Positions 10,743-21,400 of a stretch of DNA of 64,000 nt are shown in pieces (position 1 is the stretch's first letter; each line of letters opens with the position of its first letter). The notes under the pieces are model-generated. The model searched no databases, had not been told where the DNA came from, and saw only the letters and a list, made by a program, of their open reading frames with translations. The stretch lies in the NCBI GenBank assembly GCA_039105265.1, contig JAPFFF010000029.1:434001-498000 (forward strand), in the 5' to 3' direction. The position numbers and the translations under genes are program-made. Source of the DNA: Tritrichomonas musculus. Lineage: Eukaryota; Parabasalia; Tritrichomonadida; Tritrichomonadidae.

Positions 10743-11799
10743 TATTTTTAAATGAACAACTTTTTCAAAGAATTGTAAAAAACATTGATTTTCTTTTTTT
10801 TTTACCTCACAATTCATTTAATATTTTTTCAGCTTTGCTTTTTGTTACCAAATCTAATTCAAATAAAGCATAGCATAATCATTTTTATTTCTCGAATTTG
10901 ATTCAAGTAAAGTATAATGTAATCATCTTTATGTTAGTTTAAAAAAAAACATTTACAAAAAAATGATGTTGTTAACCAAAAAACTAGGCTCTTCATTCAG
11001 AAATTTCATAATATATTGCCTTATCTTTGATTTATTTTTCATTTCCAGATATGAGATTCACTTGCTATTATTATACATAGCCAGCATTGAACTTTGATGA
11101 ATCAATATGCAACAAATACAAAGAGAATAAATTTATGAATAAAGCTCTCCAAACTTAAAAATACAAAAGACTCAAATTAATCTTAGAATTGATATTTTAT
11201 AAAGTATTGAAAAAATTATTCGGTTAATGATATTATGTGAATTTTGGTTAACCAATTTTTCTTTTTCAGATGAAAAACGTTAATACAAAATATTAGCTTA
11301 ATAGTAAATCTGGGCAACCTATTACATAAAAATTATAATTTTTTGAATCAATTTAAAAGATAGATTATACAATACCACTAAACATTCAAAATAGCCAGAT
11401 TCACCAACTATTACATCGAAATAACAAGTGAAAAAGATTTTTTTTTAAATATGCCATGTATTGAAATATTTTTGAGATGATATCTGGCCTATTAAAAATT
11501 TTTCAAAAGTTTTGTAATGCATTTTTTTTAAATCTTATATATATTTAAATTTATGTTACATTAATGATACTTTTTTATGTACACATACAAATATGAATTA
11601 GATAAGTGATGAGTCTGTAATTTAAAAATTCAATTAAATATTTTCTGGCAAAAACTCTATTTTTTGAAACATTATTCCACCTGTAATAAGTTTGCCAAGA
11701 ACAAATGATATTTTTTCCAAAATTTTAATTCAAACTTTGAATGATTTATGAAAATATTAAAAAAATTTTGCAATAGATTTTTTTATTTTTAATTAAACG
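10743..11799. other. AT-rich non-coding region with a diverged tandem duplication
   Basis: No gene is evident. At about 10848-10940 a unit of roughly 48 bp (TCTAATTCAAATAAAGCATA and its variant TTTGATTCAAGTAAAGTATA) occurs twice. This stretch is the ancestral upstream flank of the furry-like gene, separated from it by the MULE. Confidence 0.5.
10749..10755 (-). promoter_or_regulatory. Initiator-like element cut off from the furry-like gene
   Basis: On the minus strand this reads TCATTTA, matching the trichomonad initiator consensus TCA(+1)PyTPy(T/A). Without the MULE and one copy of its target duplication it would lie about 20 bp upstream of the ATG at 8945, the usual trichomonad spacing. 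It is now separated from the ATG by 1.8 kb. The motif is short, so chance occurrence is possible. Confidence 0.4.
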
Positions 11800-13913
11800 T
11801 CTTCTCCCTTATCATTACTTACTTCATCATCATCTTCAGATGATTATTTCACTTATCATGTCATCAATAAGAAAGACACAAACAGTCATGATACAATTGA
11901 TTCATTGAAGAGTGGTAAAAAAAAAAAGACAACAGTTGGGACATAATAACGCTCAGCCAAATATCCTGCTACATCTTATCGTAAAGTACACAAATCCGAA
12001 ACAGCGAAGCAATTATATAATCAAAAAGAAAGTAAATCGAGCTTTTCATATTTATATGATTTCAAACCATTTAATGTGAATGAAAAGGAATATAATTCAC
12101 ATCTATTCACACAAATGGATAACAAACAATCAGATGAATTTTTTAAAAAGAAAGCTGTTAATTTTCCATCTTCTTTAAATGAGAAAGATGCTTCATTGAA
12201 TAATACACGAAGAAAGCTTCATCACCTCCAGTTCAAAAGGTAGAATCCACATCTCCATCAGCTTTGAGTGAGAAAGATGCTCCATTAAATGATATTCAAA
12301 GAAAAAACAAAGCTTCATCACCTCCACATTCAAAATTGAATGAGAAAGATACTTCATCAAATAATACAAGTAAAAATATAAAAACTTCATCTCAAAAGGA
12401 GGTAGATAAACCACCATCATTTTCTGAAGAAAAAGAGGTATCATCACGATTAATACAAAAAAAGAAAGAAGAATCAACAAAAATACCAAAAGAGAGAGAA
12501 GACAGTGCATTATCAATTGCTAAAAAGAAGGAATCCATATTGCCATCAACTCAGAAAGAGGAAGGAATGTCCTCGATAGACAGATACACATCACCACAAC
12601 CAACTACAAAGAAAAAAAAACCGACAAACTGAAAAAGGCAAAAAAAATTATCATTACCAATTATAACACCAATAAGTAATCTTTTTAACGGAGATGAAAC
12701 TAATCCAACTCTAAAAATAACTTTTATTTTCATAAACAAACCTTCAATAAGCAAGTTTTCAGAACTGATAAATGCCAAAATGCCGATAAAAGAAATTGCA
12801 CAAATGATCTCTAACAAATATAAAATAAAATCCCAAATAATCATAAAATACTAAAAGGACAAAAGATTAGTTGCAATTGATCCAAACATGTCAATTAAAG
12901 ACATACGTGAAGAACTAATACAAACAAAAAAGCGTATTCTTTTTGTTGATATAAAGAAACACTGACTATATCTAAAACAAGTTATGCATTTGAAAAATAC
13001 ATTAATTTAAGTTCAATTAATATGGAGAAATATCTACTTGCCATAAAATAAAGCAATCAATTGCAAATGGTTCATTTACCATCGTTTATTCTGTGATAAA
13101 TACCAAAACAAATGAAATATTTGCTGCAAAAGATTCATCAGAAAACATGATTATGAAAACAAATATGACATAATAGCCGACCGTGAAATAAAAATTATGA
13201 TGCAAATCAATCATCATTCAATTGTTAAGTTTCATGGTTATTCATTAACTGATTTTGAAGGTGAAAATAATGTCACAATTTTCATGGAGCTAGTAATTGG
13301 CGAGTCTCTTGAGTCTGTCTTAGACAAAGCACAAAAAGGTCTTGCAAATATAAAATATGATAATACATCACGCCAAATAATTCTGATTGGAATTGCTCAT
13401 GCAATGATGTACCTCCATAAAAAAGGGAATCATTCATCGTGATTTAAAACCAGCCAACATCATCATTGATAAAAACATGCATCCAAAAATTATTGATTTT
13501 AACGTATCAAAATTTGATGATTTTCACTTGTGCCTGTGGAACGAAGTCATAAATGGCTCCTGAAGTCTGCTTCACAAATCATTATAATTATAAAATTGAT
13601 GTTTATTCATTCGGAATCATGATGTATGAAATAATTAGTGACTCTTTCCCATTTCAAAAAATGGACAAAAATGAAATAAAGATCAAACACCGCCAATATG
13701 CTAAAACGCATCTTTTATTTGGCTTTCCAATTAAGAAATCATAATTTGATTGAATCATGCTGGGATGAAGTTCCAGATAAAAGATCAACATTCGATGGAA
13801 TATATCAGATGCTTGCTTTTAGAAATGCCAACAATGAAGTTGAAGATTGCTTTCTTGAAGATGTTGATGATGACCAAATCCTTTCTTTCATTGATTACAT
13901 CAACCAACAATAA
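11800..13913 (+). pseudogene. Decayed protein kinase gene (TKL/STK type)
   Basis: Pieces of one host kinase gene lie in order but in different frames. First comes a Ser/Lys-rich N-terminal region (11806-12632). A ubiquitin-like or RBD-like segment follows (about 12650-12970, interrupted by stops). The kinase domain starts near 13060 with remnants of the glycine loop and FAAK. Then come HHSIVKFHGYSLTDF (13209 on), [13 protein letters not shown] (catalytic loop, about 13432-13470), [16 protein letters not shown] (13553), YKIDVYSFGIMMYEI and the closing ESCWDEVPDKRSTF (about 13755-13797). At least four frame changes or stops separate these, so it is not a working gene. The catalytic HRD is still readable, and the DFG position reads DFN. 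Confidence 0.8.
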
Positions 13914-14164
13914 AAATCATAAAGAAAACAACCTAATAAATAAATAACAACATTACATTTCTATTCAATAAAAAGATTAACAATCTAATGTTGATAAACT
14001 GGTAGTCATTTTTGCATATATCTCAATTTTTCAGAAGATATTCAATTATGAAAATAATCAATTCAAATTTGAAACAAATAAAAATCGATTTTCAATGAGC
14101 TATTGAAAATTGAATGGTATGGCAAAATGACTACATGTTTAGAACATTTTTTTTTTTTTTTTAT

Positions 14165-15388
14165 TTATAATTCATCGTTGCCGTTAACATATTCTTCGCC
14201 ATTCTCTAGTTCTGGAATTTGATCATATACAGTGATATTTGAAATGATATTTAAAACACGCTCATTTGAAATAAGCGGATGATGTTGGTAGCTTTTATCA
14301 GTATTTTTAAAATCAACGCAAGTCACATTTTGCCAATTTTTACAGGCCCATCTGTGTCCGTATGCAGGGAGAGTTCCATCGCCTTCACCAAAGATTCTTT
14401 CTGGCATCTGTTGAAATCCATTTGTAAAGTTCATTGCGACAGCAGTTTTAATTCCACTGTTCATGAGCAATATTGTCTTAATGCCAGGCTCAATTGGGGC
14501 TTCTTTCATAATTTCTTCACTTTTTTCGTACATTTTTCTGGCATTCTCGTTAAATAGAGATTGATTCATTATCAAATCATAAATATCTGTTCCTTTGTAC
14601 TCTTTCCCATCTGGTCCAATTGCTAAAACAAAGTCTTTATAAATAATCTCATTTGGCATGTGAACATGAACACTCGGCATTTGCTCAAAACAATAACTTA
14701 AAGTGTCTGTATGGACAAATGATGCAAAAGGAATCCTTTTTACCCAGAAATTATACATATTTTGTAGGTTACCAGTAAATGATGGAGCAATTAATATACA
14801 TTTCGATATATATTTGTCTTTCCATTCGGTAGTGCAATGTTTAGCAAAGAATTGTTGTGCCATAAATCCTCCTTGCGAGAAACCTATTATTGTAATTTTC
14901 TCATGCAGATTTTCATACGCATTTTCAATTAATTTTTTGAATTCAGGCCAAAAAGCCTCAGAATATGTTGGTGCAAGACGCCAGTCATATGGTGCTACAA
15001 AAAGATCTTTTTTTAGTTTCCATCCAAGGTTTTTAAAATGATCAACAAAATTTGCAAAAGAAATACCATATTGCTTGTGAATCATTTCTGCATGAACAAC
15101 ATATCTTACACTTTCATCACCACCAAAATCATGAATATAAACTGTTGAATTTGGCCAGTCCGTAATATTTCCATTTTCATCAACAAATGTTGTCATTAAC
15201 TTAAACATACAATTAATTTTATATGGTAATAAATAGGACGCACTTAACCAAAGTAATTTATCATTTTCGGCTTTTGAACAGTACCATGGCAAATTTGAAT
15301 TATTATAAGTAACCCATAAATTTGTTCCATAAAAAGGAGGAAGAAGAATAACTGGATTTCGAAATGCTACAAGAAAAGTTAAAAACAT
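14165..15388 (-). CDS. Lecithin:cholesterol acyltransferase (LCAT)/phospholipase family enzyme
   Basis: A 407-residue alpha/beta hydrolase of the LCAT/PDAT/group XV phospholipase A2 family, which transfers or hydrolyses acyl chains of phospholipids, usually in the secretory pathway or lysosome. The N-terminus is a short hydrophobic stretch followed directly by NPVILLPPFYG, the family's first strand and oxyanion region. The nucleophile elbow is GFSQGG with Ser171. GEGDGTLP supplies Asp337, and YQHHPL supplies the histidine (369 or 370), completing a Ser-Asp-His triad. PYDWRLAP is also typical. Length is normal for the family. The hydrophobic leader may be a weak signal peptide. Several NxS/T sites (for example NMTC-like NVTC near 354) suit a luminal protein. 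The substrate cannot be told from sequence. Confidence 0.9.
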   Translation of the reverse strand: MFLTFLVAFRNPVILLPPFYGTNLWVTYNNSNLPWYCSKAENDKLLWLSASYLLPYKINCMFKLMTTFVDENGNITDWPNSTVYIHDFGGDESVRYVVHAEMIHKQYGISFANFVDHFKNLGWKLKKDLFVAPYDWRLAPTYSEAFWPEFKKLIENAYENLHEKITIIGFSQGGFMAQQFFAKHCTTEWKDKYISKCILIAPSFTGNLQNMYNFWVKRIPFASFVHTDTLSYCFEQMPSVHVHMPNEIIYKDFVLAIGPDGKEYKGTDIYDLIMNQSLFNENARKMYEKSEEIMKEAPIEPGIKTILLMNSGIKTAVAMNFTNGFQQMPERIFGEGDGTLPAYGHRWACKNWQNVTCVDFKNTDKSYQHHPLISNERVLNIISNITVYDQIPELENGEEYVNGNDEL

Positions 15389-15558
15389 ATTACAAATAAG
15401 ATCATTTTTTTCTTTTTAAAAAGTTAAACACGATCATTTCATTCTTAAAAAATTCAAAACATTTCACAAAATAATTGAAATAAATATAAAAACAAATATA
15501 TCTTATTAATAAAAACTTAAAATAAATGTAAAGTCTGATAACAATAATTTTAGATATA

Positions 15559-18348
15559 CTAATAGTTCTTTAACAAATTTTGAATTCCATAAAAAATATC
15601 TTCTTTAATTGGAATCAGTAATTGAATACAATTCTTTTTATTTCCCACATTACGAATTTTTATGCCTTTTTTGTTAGCATAGCGAACAATATCTTTCATA
15701 GTACAAATTTCATCACTATCATCAGAATTATCAATATTATTATCATTGTTATTATTATCATTGTTATTATTATCATTGTTATTATTATCATTGTTATTAT
15801 TATCATTGTTATTATTATCATTGTTATTATTATCATTGTTATTATTATCATTGTTATTATTATCATTGTTATTATTATCATTGTTATTATTATCATTGTT
15901 ATTATTATCATTGTTATTATTATCATTGTTATTGCTATCATCATCATCATCACTTATATCATCTCCATTTTTCAGAGTTATTGATAAAACATGCGGAATT
16001 TTTGGATTCATGAATTGAACTGTGAAATCGAGGCTTTGAATCACTTCCATAACTGGCAAAGATTCAAAAACAATTTCTGTTGGCTTCAATTGATTACATT
16101 TCAACTCAAATTTTTCTTTCGCTTCTTCAACTCTTCTCTTAATTTCATCAACGTTTGTAACCGTCTTAAAATTCACTTTATTTAAGGAATCAAGTTCATC
16201 ATCAATTGATTGAAGAAACATTAATATATCAAAAATACTTGGATAAAATTCGTCATCAACTTCGTATAAATCAGTTTCAGCTTGTTTTTCTACTTTTTCA
16301 GTTTGATTTTCTATAGCTTCTTCTTCTTCTTCTTCTTCAGATTTACTTCGTGCCCAGTTCATTTGGCTATTGATGCAACGTAAGAGTAAATCAATGAATT
16401 GATTGAAATTAGTATTTTGTTTACTTTCGTCTTTGATACATTTTTTCACAATATCTCTAATTGATGAATTTTTGGTTTCAAGATCATGAGCAATAGAAGT
16501 AAACTTTGATATTGTAATAAACGGATATTTAACAAAGTTATCGCACTGATCGTTCATTTTTGCCAAATCAATATTTTTGTTAATAACAATCCTTTTAATT
16601 ATATAATAAATGTATTCGAAAGACTTCGGCTGCTCATAAGGAGTAAGACATCTTTCAATAAAGGGAGAAATTTGTTCCAATTGATAAGTGTTATATTGAA
16701 ATTGAGGATTAATGTCTTGGAATCTTTTGAAAAGTTTTGATAGTATTGGCGATTGGAAATCTTCTGGTTTAGTTTCTTTTTCTGGAGGCAAAAGACTAAA
16801 TATTTCAAACATTAAGACACCAAAAGCATAAATATCAGCATTAATTCCATCTGTTTTTTCAGAAATATAGATATTTGATTTTTGTTGAAGAGGACAAGGA
16901 AAGATGCTGAGTTGGAATTGCGCTTCATTTTTATAGTTATTCATTAATGAAACCAAAATATTCTTACTTGAAAAATTTTCAGGAAGAAGTGCCATTCTAT
17001 TATCATTTTTTTCTAACTCGAGTTCAGACAGATATGCTGCTAAATTAATAATCCATGACTGCGCAGTTATTACGTCAACCTGATAATTAATGGATCTTAC
17101 AAGTGCTGCAAATTTTGGGAAATTACATATATGAATATTATTGAAAATGAATCTTGAATTGGCTTTAATTTTATATAATCCATCTTTTATATTTTGATAT
17201 TCTTCCTGATTTTCATCTTGATTTTCATCCTGCTTTTTACCAATAGAGGTTGATGGTATATAATACGCTTCATCTCCTGATTGTTCAAATTTGTGGAAGA
17301 AACAAAAAAAATCATATTCATCAATACCAATATCAAATGGATTAAGAAATGCAACATCTATTGGGAAAAAATCATTCAACGTTCCATACTTTTTGTCCAG
17401 ATAATTTAACGTGTTTATAAGATCTTTAAAACATAATGAATCTTTGACTGACGATGGAATTTGGATAGACTCATTCAAAGCAGATTTTAAAATTGGAATT
17501 GGATATCTATTATAATTGTAATCAATTGTTATTTTTTTTTCTTCCATAAAATCTTGAAGAGCTGTTGAAATCTTTTCGATTGATGGCCGTTCATTAGATG
17601 GCTTAAGACATTTATCAATAATCTTATCAGTAAAGTCTTTCCAAAAAGGATCACTTTGATTCTTTTCAGGATATCCTGATTTATATGGATTCATTAATTC
17701 CTTAGTAATTTCTGCAAAAGTCTTATTGCTAGTATTAGGATCAGGGAATTTTTCTTGGATAATATTATTTATAAGTATTCCAAGAGCATACACATCAAGC
17801 TGTTTTTGAATATCAGTATCATTATCAATTTCATTTCCAGTTTCGAAAATAACGTCATCTTTGTCAAAAGAAATATTGTGATATTTAAAGTATTCAGGCG
17901 CTAAATAAAAATAAAATGGCATTTTCATAGTATTCATTGATAGAGGGCCTATTGGTGAATTTGAAAATGTAAATTTAACATTTAAATTGTCATCAACAGT
18001 AATGGACTCGCTTGATAGATACATAAAACATTTCCCATCTTTGTGAAGTTCTTCAAGTCCTCTAATTAGTTGAGATATCCATATCATTTTCAAACATTCT
18101 TTATACTCAGGGCTTAAATCTTGTTCTTCAAAAAAATTACTAAGTTTTCCATATGTAGAATATGGAAAAGAATAAATAACTGTATTTGCATCTTTTGATT
18201 CAATGCTGTAGTTTACAAAATATTGGGATTTAAAAGAAATAAATAGTTTTTCTAAGTGCTCGATGAATTTTTCATTGTAAACTAATTTACATTTGTAATA
18301 GGAACTTTTATCAAAATTAAAAGACAGCGGCGATTGATCATTTGTCAT
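15559..18348 (-). CDS. Tandem pseudokinase with Asn/Asp pentapeptide repeat
   Basis: 929 residues from the first ATG (18348). Two kinase-like domains lie in tandem. In the first (about residues 5-290) the C-lobe landmarks are clear (LAPEYF, DVYALGILI, KCLKPSNERPS), but the catalytic loop reads MYLSSESI where HRDLKPEN is expected, and the DFG position reads FTFSN. The second (about 330-620) keeps SEKTDGINADIYAFGVLMFE and RCLTPYEQPKS with no recognisable catalytic residues. Both are therefore probably pseudokinases acting as scaffolds or allosteric regulators. After an acidic/coiled segment (E-rich near 700) comes a run of about 13 DNNNN units (about 825-890) and a final conserved-looking C-terminus. 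It belongs to the large trichomonad TKL-like kinase expansion. No partner is evident from the neighbourhood. Confidence 0.75.
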   Translation of the reverse strand: MTNDQSPLSFNFDKSSYYKCKLVYNEKFIEHLEKLFISFKSQYFVNYSIESKDANTVIYSFPYSTYGKLSNFFEEQDLSPEYKECLKMIWISQLIRGLEELHKDGKCFMYLSSESITVDDNLNVKFTFSNSPIGPLSMNTMKMPFYFYLAPEYFKYHNISFDKDDVIFETGNEIDNDTDIQKQLDVYALGILINNIIQEKFPDPNTSNKTFAEITKELMNPYKSGYPEKNQSDPFWKDFTDKIIDKCLKPSNERPSIEKISTALQDFMEEKKITIDYNYNRYPIPILKSALNESIQIPSSVKDSLCFKDLINTLNYLDKKYGTLNDFFPIDVAFLNPFDIGIDEYDFFCFFHKFEQSGDEAYYIPSTSIGKKQDENQDENQEEYQNIKDGLYKIKANSRFIFNNIHICNFPKFAALVRSINYQVDVITAQSWIINLAAYLSELELEKNDNRMALLPENFSSKNILVSLMNNYKNEAQFQLSIFPCPLQQKSNIYISEKTDGINADIYAFGVLMFEIFSLLPPEKETKPEDFQSPILSKLFKRFQDINPQFQYNTYQLEQISPFIERCLTPYEQPKSFEYIYYIIKRIVINKNIDLAKMNDQCDNFVKYPFITISKFTSIAHDLETKNSSIRDIVKKCIKDESKQNTNFNQFIDLLLRCINSQMNWARSKSEEEEEEEAIENQTEKVEKQAETDLYEVDDEFYPSIFDILMFLQSIDDELDSLNKVNFKTVTNVDEIKRRVEEAKEKFELKCNQLKPTEIVFESLPVMEVIQSLDFTVQFMNPKIPHVLSITLKNGDDISDDDDDSNNNDNNNNDNNNNDNNNNDNNNNDNNNNDNNNNDNNNNDNNNNDNNNNDNNNNDNNNNDNNNNDNNIDNSDDSDEICTMKDIVRYANKKGIKIRNVGNKKNCIQLLIPIKEDIFYGIQNLLKNY
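15736..15930. repeat. 15 bp tandem repeat coding DNNNN
   Basis: The unit GTTATTATTATCATT repeats about 13 times almost without variation inside the pseudokinase gene. The number of bases is a multiple of three, so length changes keep the frame. The uniformity of codons suggests recent slippage or expansion. Confidence 0.95.
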
Positions 18349-18510
18349 TAAATTTATATACAAAATTTTGGAAATTTTTTTACAAAAAGTTGTCTTATTA
18401 TTAAACAACTTTTATTATTTTATGATGTCTTATTTTCTTATTTCAATTAATTGAATGTATTATTTTTAGAATAATAAATTAATATTGGTGCAATTAATTA
18501 TTTTTATAAA

Positions 18511-18899
18511 GGGAAATCGTAATCGCCCGTGGCGGTTTAGGTCAATATTGACCTTGTATCGTACCATAGAAAAAAAAGTCTGGAACTTTTTTGCACTTTT
18601 GCAAAAAAAAAGCATGGGTAGCTAATATTATTATGAGCATTCGCATATAAACAAGAAAGCGCAAATATTTTTAACACCATCATTTTATTATTTTGATGTA
18701 TATAATTACATATATTCCAACTTGTTTATATGCTCATAATAATATCTATTTTTTTTATATATAGAAAAAACCATGAGGATGCTTTTTTTTGCACTTTGGC
18801 AAAAAAGTTCCAGACTTTTTTTTTCTATGGTACGATACAAGGTCAATATTGACCTAAACCGCCACGGGCAATTACGATTGTGGGCGATTACGATTTCCC
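18511..18899. mobile_element. MULE-type MITE (foldback), 389 bp
   Basis: The left end starts GGGAAATCGTAATCGCCCGT, and its arm continues through GGTCAATATTGACC and CGTACCATAG. The right end carries the reverse complement of all of this, plus one extra copy of the terminal GGGAAATCGTAATCGCCC word. The arms extend through a poly-A and AGTCTGGAAC segment almost to the centre, so the whole element can fold into a hairpin. Both sides carry TTTTATAAA (18502-18510 and 18900-18908), a 9 bp target duplication of Mutator type. No coding capacity. Confidence 0.88.
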
Positions 18900-19013
18900 T
18901 TTTATAAATTATTTTATGCGTAGAAGTAAAAAAAATATTAACAAGATATAAATTTCCAGTTGACCGTTTATTTTCAAGATAATGCATAATTATTAAATAG
19001 TAGTACTTGTCAT

Positions 19014-19150
19014 GAGACCGTTAGGTCGAAATGTCATTGACGAGTATAAATAGTAGTTAATTAACGACAATATAGATAATTATAGTCTCGCTATCATCCT
19101 TCCTCTAATATATAATAATATACTTTGAGTTTGGTATCATTTCGACCTCC
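19014..19150. repeat. Short inverted repeat downstream of the Gly-rich gene
   Basis: GGTCGAAATG near 19023 and CATTTCGACC near 19138 form a separated stem in the 3' flank of the Gly-rich gene. It could be a transcript 3'-end structure or the remains of a tiny MITE; neither can be decided here. Confidence 0.35.
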
Positions 19151-19177
19151 TATTCAAAAATTTTTATCAATAAAATT

Positions 19178-21400
19178 TTATTCTGGCGTAATTTTTGCAT
19201 AACCATTTCCTGGATGGCCACATTCAGTGCTGCTTCCATCTGGATTCGGAAATGATGAGTCGCCACTGACAGTCAAAGAGTCAGCTAAGTAGTAAGAGCT
19301 GTTCAGGAGAAATTTCGATGCTTTGGAAGGGTCACCTGACCGCCATGCACTGAAACTGGACTCAGTGAAAGTCCAGCCAGAACCGCCGCCGCCACTCGAG
19401 CATCCACTATCACCTTCCATTCCGCTTCCTCCACCACCGCCTCCGTACCAGCCGCCTCCGCCGCCACCGCCTGAATCTTTGCCATAGTTGCCTGCTGCTC
19501 CACGACCAAACTCGCCTCGTCTTCCGTCTGAGCCATAACCTGGGCCGCCAGTGCTGCCAGTCTGCGTGCCTGGACCCCGGCCATTTTGTATGCTGCCACA
19601 AGACATGCATGGGCCTCCGCACAGACCTCCGCCAAATCCACCGTGATCTTCGCCACAGTAGTGGCCACTTGCACCGCCACCTCCGCCTGCAACGATGACT
19701 CGTGAAAGGTCTGTCTGACCTCCAACCCTGATTGAAGTTGAACCACCTCCTGTTCCAGGTGCAGATGTGTACTCTTTACTATAGTGCCCTGTTTTCGTCC
19801 CTCCTCCATCCGGGAATCCGCCGCTTGTTGTGGCTCCTTCCTCCGAGCTGGCTGACTTTCCTTCTCCGCCGACGTAGACATAAACAGTTTCACTGTCTTT
19901 TAATCTCAATGATCCTCTTGAATAACCGCCAAGCCCGCCTTTTCCTAGTTTCCTAGAACTGTCTCTCGTATCCGTCATGTCTCCTCCTTTCGCTCCCCAC
20001 ACTTCAAGCTTGTATTTGCCTCCAATGAGTGATATTTTCTCTGGTTCTCCTTTATAGCCGAATGTCACACATTCTCCGCTCGTTGTGACTGAGTTACTCA
20101 CAATTTCTATTGACTTTCCTTCACCATTGAAAACGAGACATCTGACGTAGTAAGTGCCTGACTTGCACAAGAAGTCAATCGTCCTCATTTCAAGCGATGT
20201 GATTGATTCACCTCTTACATATGCTTCTCTTCCAATTGCTTTGGCAGAGCTCGTGCTGATGATGTATTTGCTTCTTTCTGTGTCAAGCGATGATCCACTT
20301 TGCGTCAATTTGATTTGCGCACTGATTAAAAGTCCACTTTTCACACATGCAATAACTTGTCCTTTGATTGAGAAAAGCTCATCATTTAACTGTTCCTGAA
20401 GATCTTTTTTCACTTTTTCTGAATCTTCCAATTGTTTTTGAATTTGATCTTTTTCAACTTTTATTTCATTTGTCTTTTTCTGTGCTTCTTCCAGCTGCTT
20501 TTGAATTTGATCCTTTTCTGAATCAATGTCCATTTTTTCTTTTAATGCATCCTTTAGCATATTCTGCAACTCAGTGATTTTCATTTTCATTTCGTTCATT
20601 TCATCTTGCTGTTCTTTCAACTGGTCATCAATGCTTTTCTTGTGGATTCGCATTTCACTGATCATTTCCAAGTTGCATTTCAAATAGCTGAAATATTGCC
20701 TCTCTTTTTCATCAGAATTCCTGTAAAGTTCGCAAATTTCTTCAACTCGATCGTCTGAAAGTTTTTCTAGCTCAACAAATGAAAACAAAATGAAGAACTT
20801 GCTCAGCGATTTCTTGATTACGTCGAAAATTTGGTCACTCAAGTTTACTTTTTTTGCACTTTTCATGACAATTCGATAAATCATTGAAATTGGCAACGCA
20901 ATGAATTTTTCATTTGATAAACATTCATCGAGTTTTTCTGTCAACAAGCTTTCCATTTCACTGTTGATTTCAAACCCAACATTTTGATTTCTTGCCTTAT
21001 TTTCATATTCGAGAATTTGAATGATAAAGTCAACATTAGTGCTGCACTCTTTAATGTGTTCTTTGATTTGATCGGCAAGCTTTCTTATATCTAAATATTT
21101 TGAGATTTTAAGAAGATCGGCGCATTGCTCGTAGGTTAAAACTGAATTTTCTTTGATATCGAAATTATCATGCAAAAGTTCGAAAAAAATAAAGATACTG
21201 TTTGGCGATACTTGATAATCTTCTTTGAATTTGTTGATTTCTTGTGGAAATAGCTTGATAACATCTAAAAAAAGATAACGATCTCGTATATATTTTGAAT
21301 ATTTCACTAATTGCGAATAAAATAAGTTTGTCGTCTTTGAATCAACTTCAAATGTAATTAAATCATCATTTTCATAATTATCATTGCTTGAAAGATTCAT
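19178..21400 (-). CDS. BTB-like / coiled-coil / glycine-rich protein
   Basis: 740 residues in three parts. Residues about 10-240 look like a BTB/POZ-type domain with BACK-like helices (TFEVDSKTTNLFYSQLVKYS, then the YEQCADLLKISKYLDI pattern). Residues about 255-345 are a heptad-rich coiled coil with two DQIQKQLE units. Residues about 445-735 are a glycine-rich domain (VWGAKGGD, GGGGGGASGHYCGE, GGGGGGGWYGGGGGGSG, cysteines paired) of the type in ALK/LTK extracellular regions and in a large trichomonad family. No signal peptide or membrane segment was seen, so a cytosolic scaffold is more likely than a surface receptor. The last third is far richer in G+C than its surroundings because of the glycine codons. 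Function is unknown. Confidence 0.75.
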   Translation of the reverse strand: MNLSSNDNYENDDLITFEVDSKTTNLFYSQLVKYSKYIRDRYLFLDVIKLFPQEINKFKEDYQVSPNSIFIFFELLHDNFDIKENSVLTYEQCADLLKISKYLDIRKLADQIKEHIKECSTNVDFIIQILEYENKARNQNVGFEINSEMESLLTEKLDECLSNEKFIALPISMIYRIVMKSAKKVNLSDQIFDVIKKSLSKFFILFSFVELEKLSDDRVEEICELYRNSDEKERQYFSYLKCNLEMISEMRIHKKSIDDQLKEQQDEMNEMKMKITELQNMLKDALKEKMDIDSEKDQIQKQLEEAQKKTNEIKVEKDQIQKQLEDSEKVKKDLQEQLNDELFSIKGQVIACVKSGLLISAQIKLTQSGSSLDTERSKYIISTSSAKAIGREAYVRGESITSLEMRTIDFLCKSGTYYVRCLVFNGEGKSIEIVSNSVTTSGECVTFGYKGEPEKISLIGGKYKLEVWGAKGGDMTDTRDSSRKLGKGGLGGYSRGSLRLKDSETVYVYVGGEGKSASSEEGATTSGGFPDGGGTKTGHYSKEYTSAPGTGGGSTSIRVGGQTDLSRVIVAGGGGGASGHYCGEDHGGFGGGLCGGPCMSCGSIQNGRGPGTQTGSTGGPGYGSDGRRGEFGRGAAGNYGKDSGGGGGGGWYGGGGGGSGMEGDSGCSSGGGGSGWTFTESSFSAWRSGDPSKASKFLLNSSYYLADSLTVSGDSSFPNPDGSSTECGHPGNGYAKITPE

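Noticed and set aside
12193-12516. Minus-strand hydrophobic frame opposite the decayed kinase
   Set aside because: It is the complement of the Ser/Lys-rich plus-strand remnant. Hydrophobic composition follows from antisense reading of Lys/Ser codons.
15622-16018. Long open frames of repeated Ile/Val, Leu/Ser or Met/Ile residues across the 15 bp array
   Set aside because: These are other-frame readings of the DNNNN repeat in the pseudokinase gene and have no independent coding evidence.
19303-19893. 196-codon Ala/Glu-rich frame on the minus strand
   Set aside because: It overlaps the glycine-rich part of the 740-residue gene in another frame. The GC-rich glycine codons create long open frames by chance.
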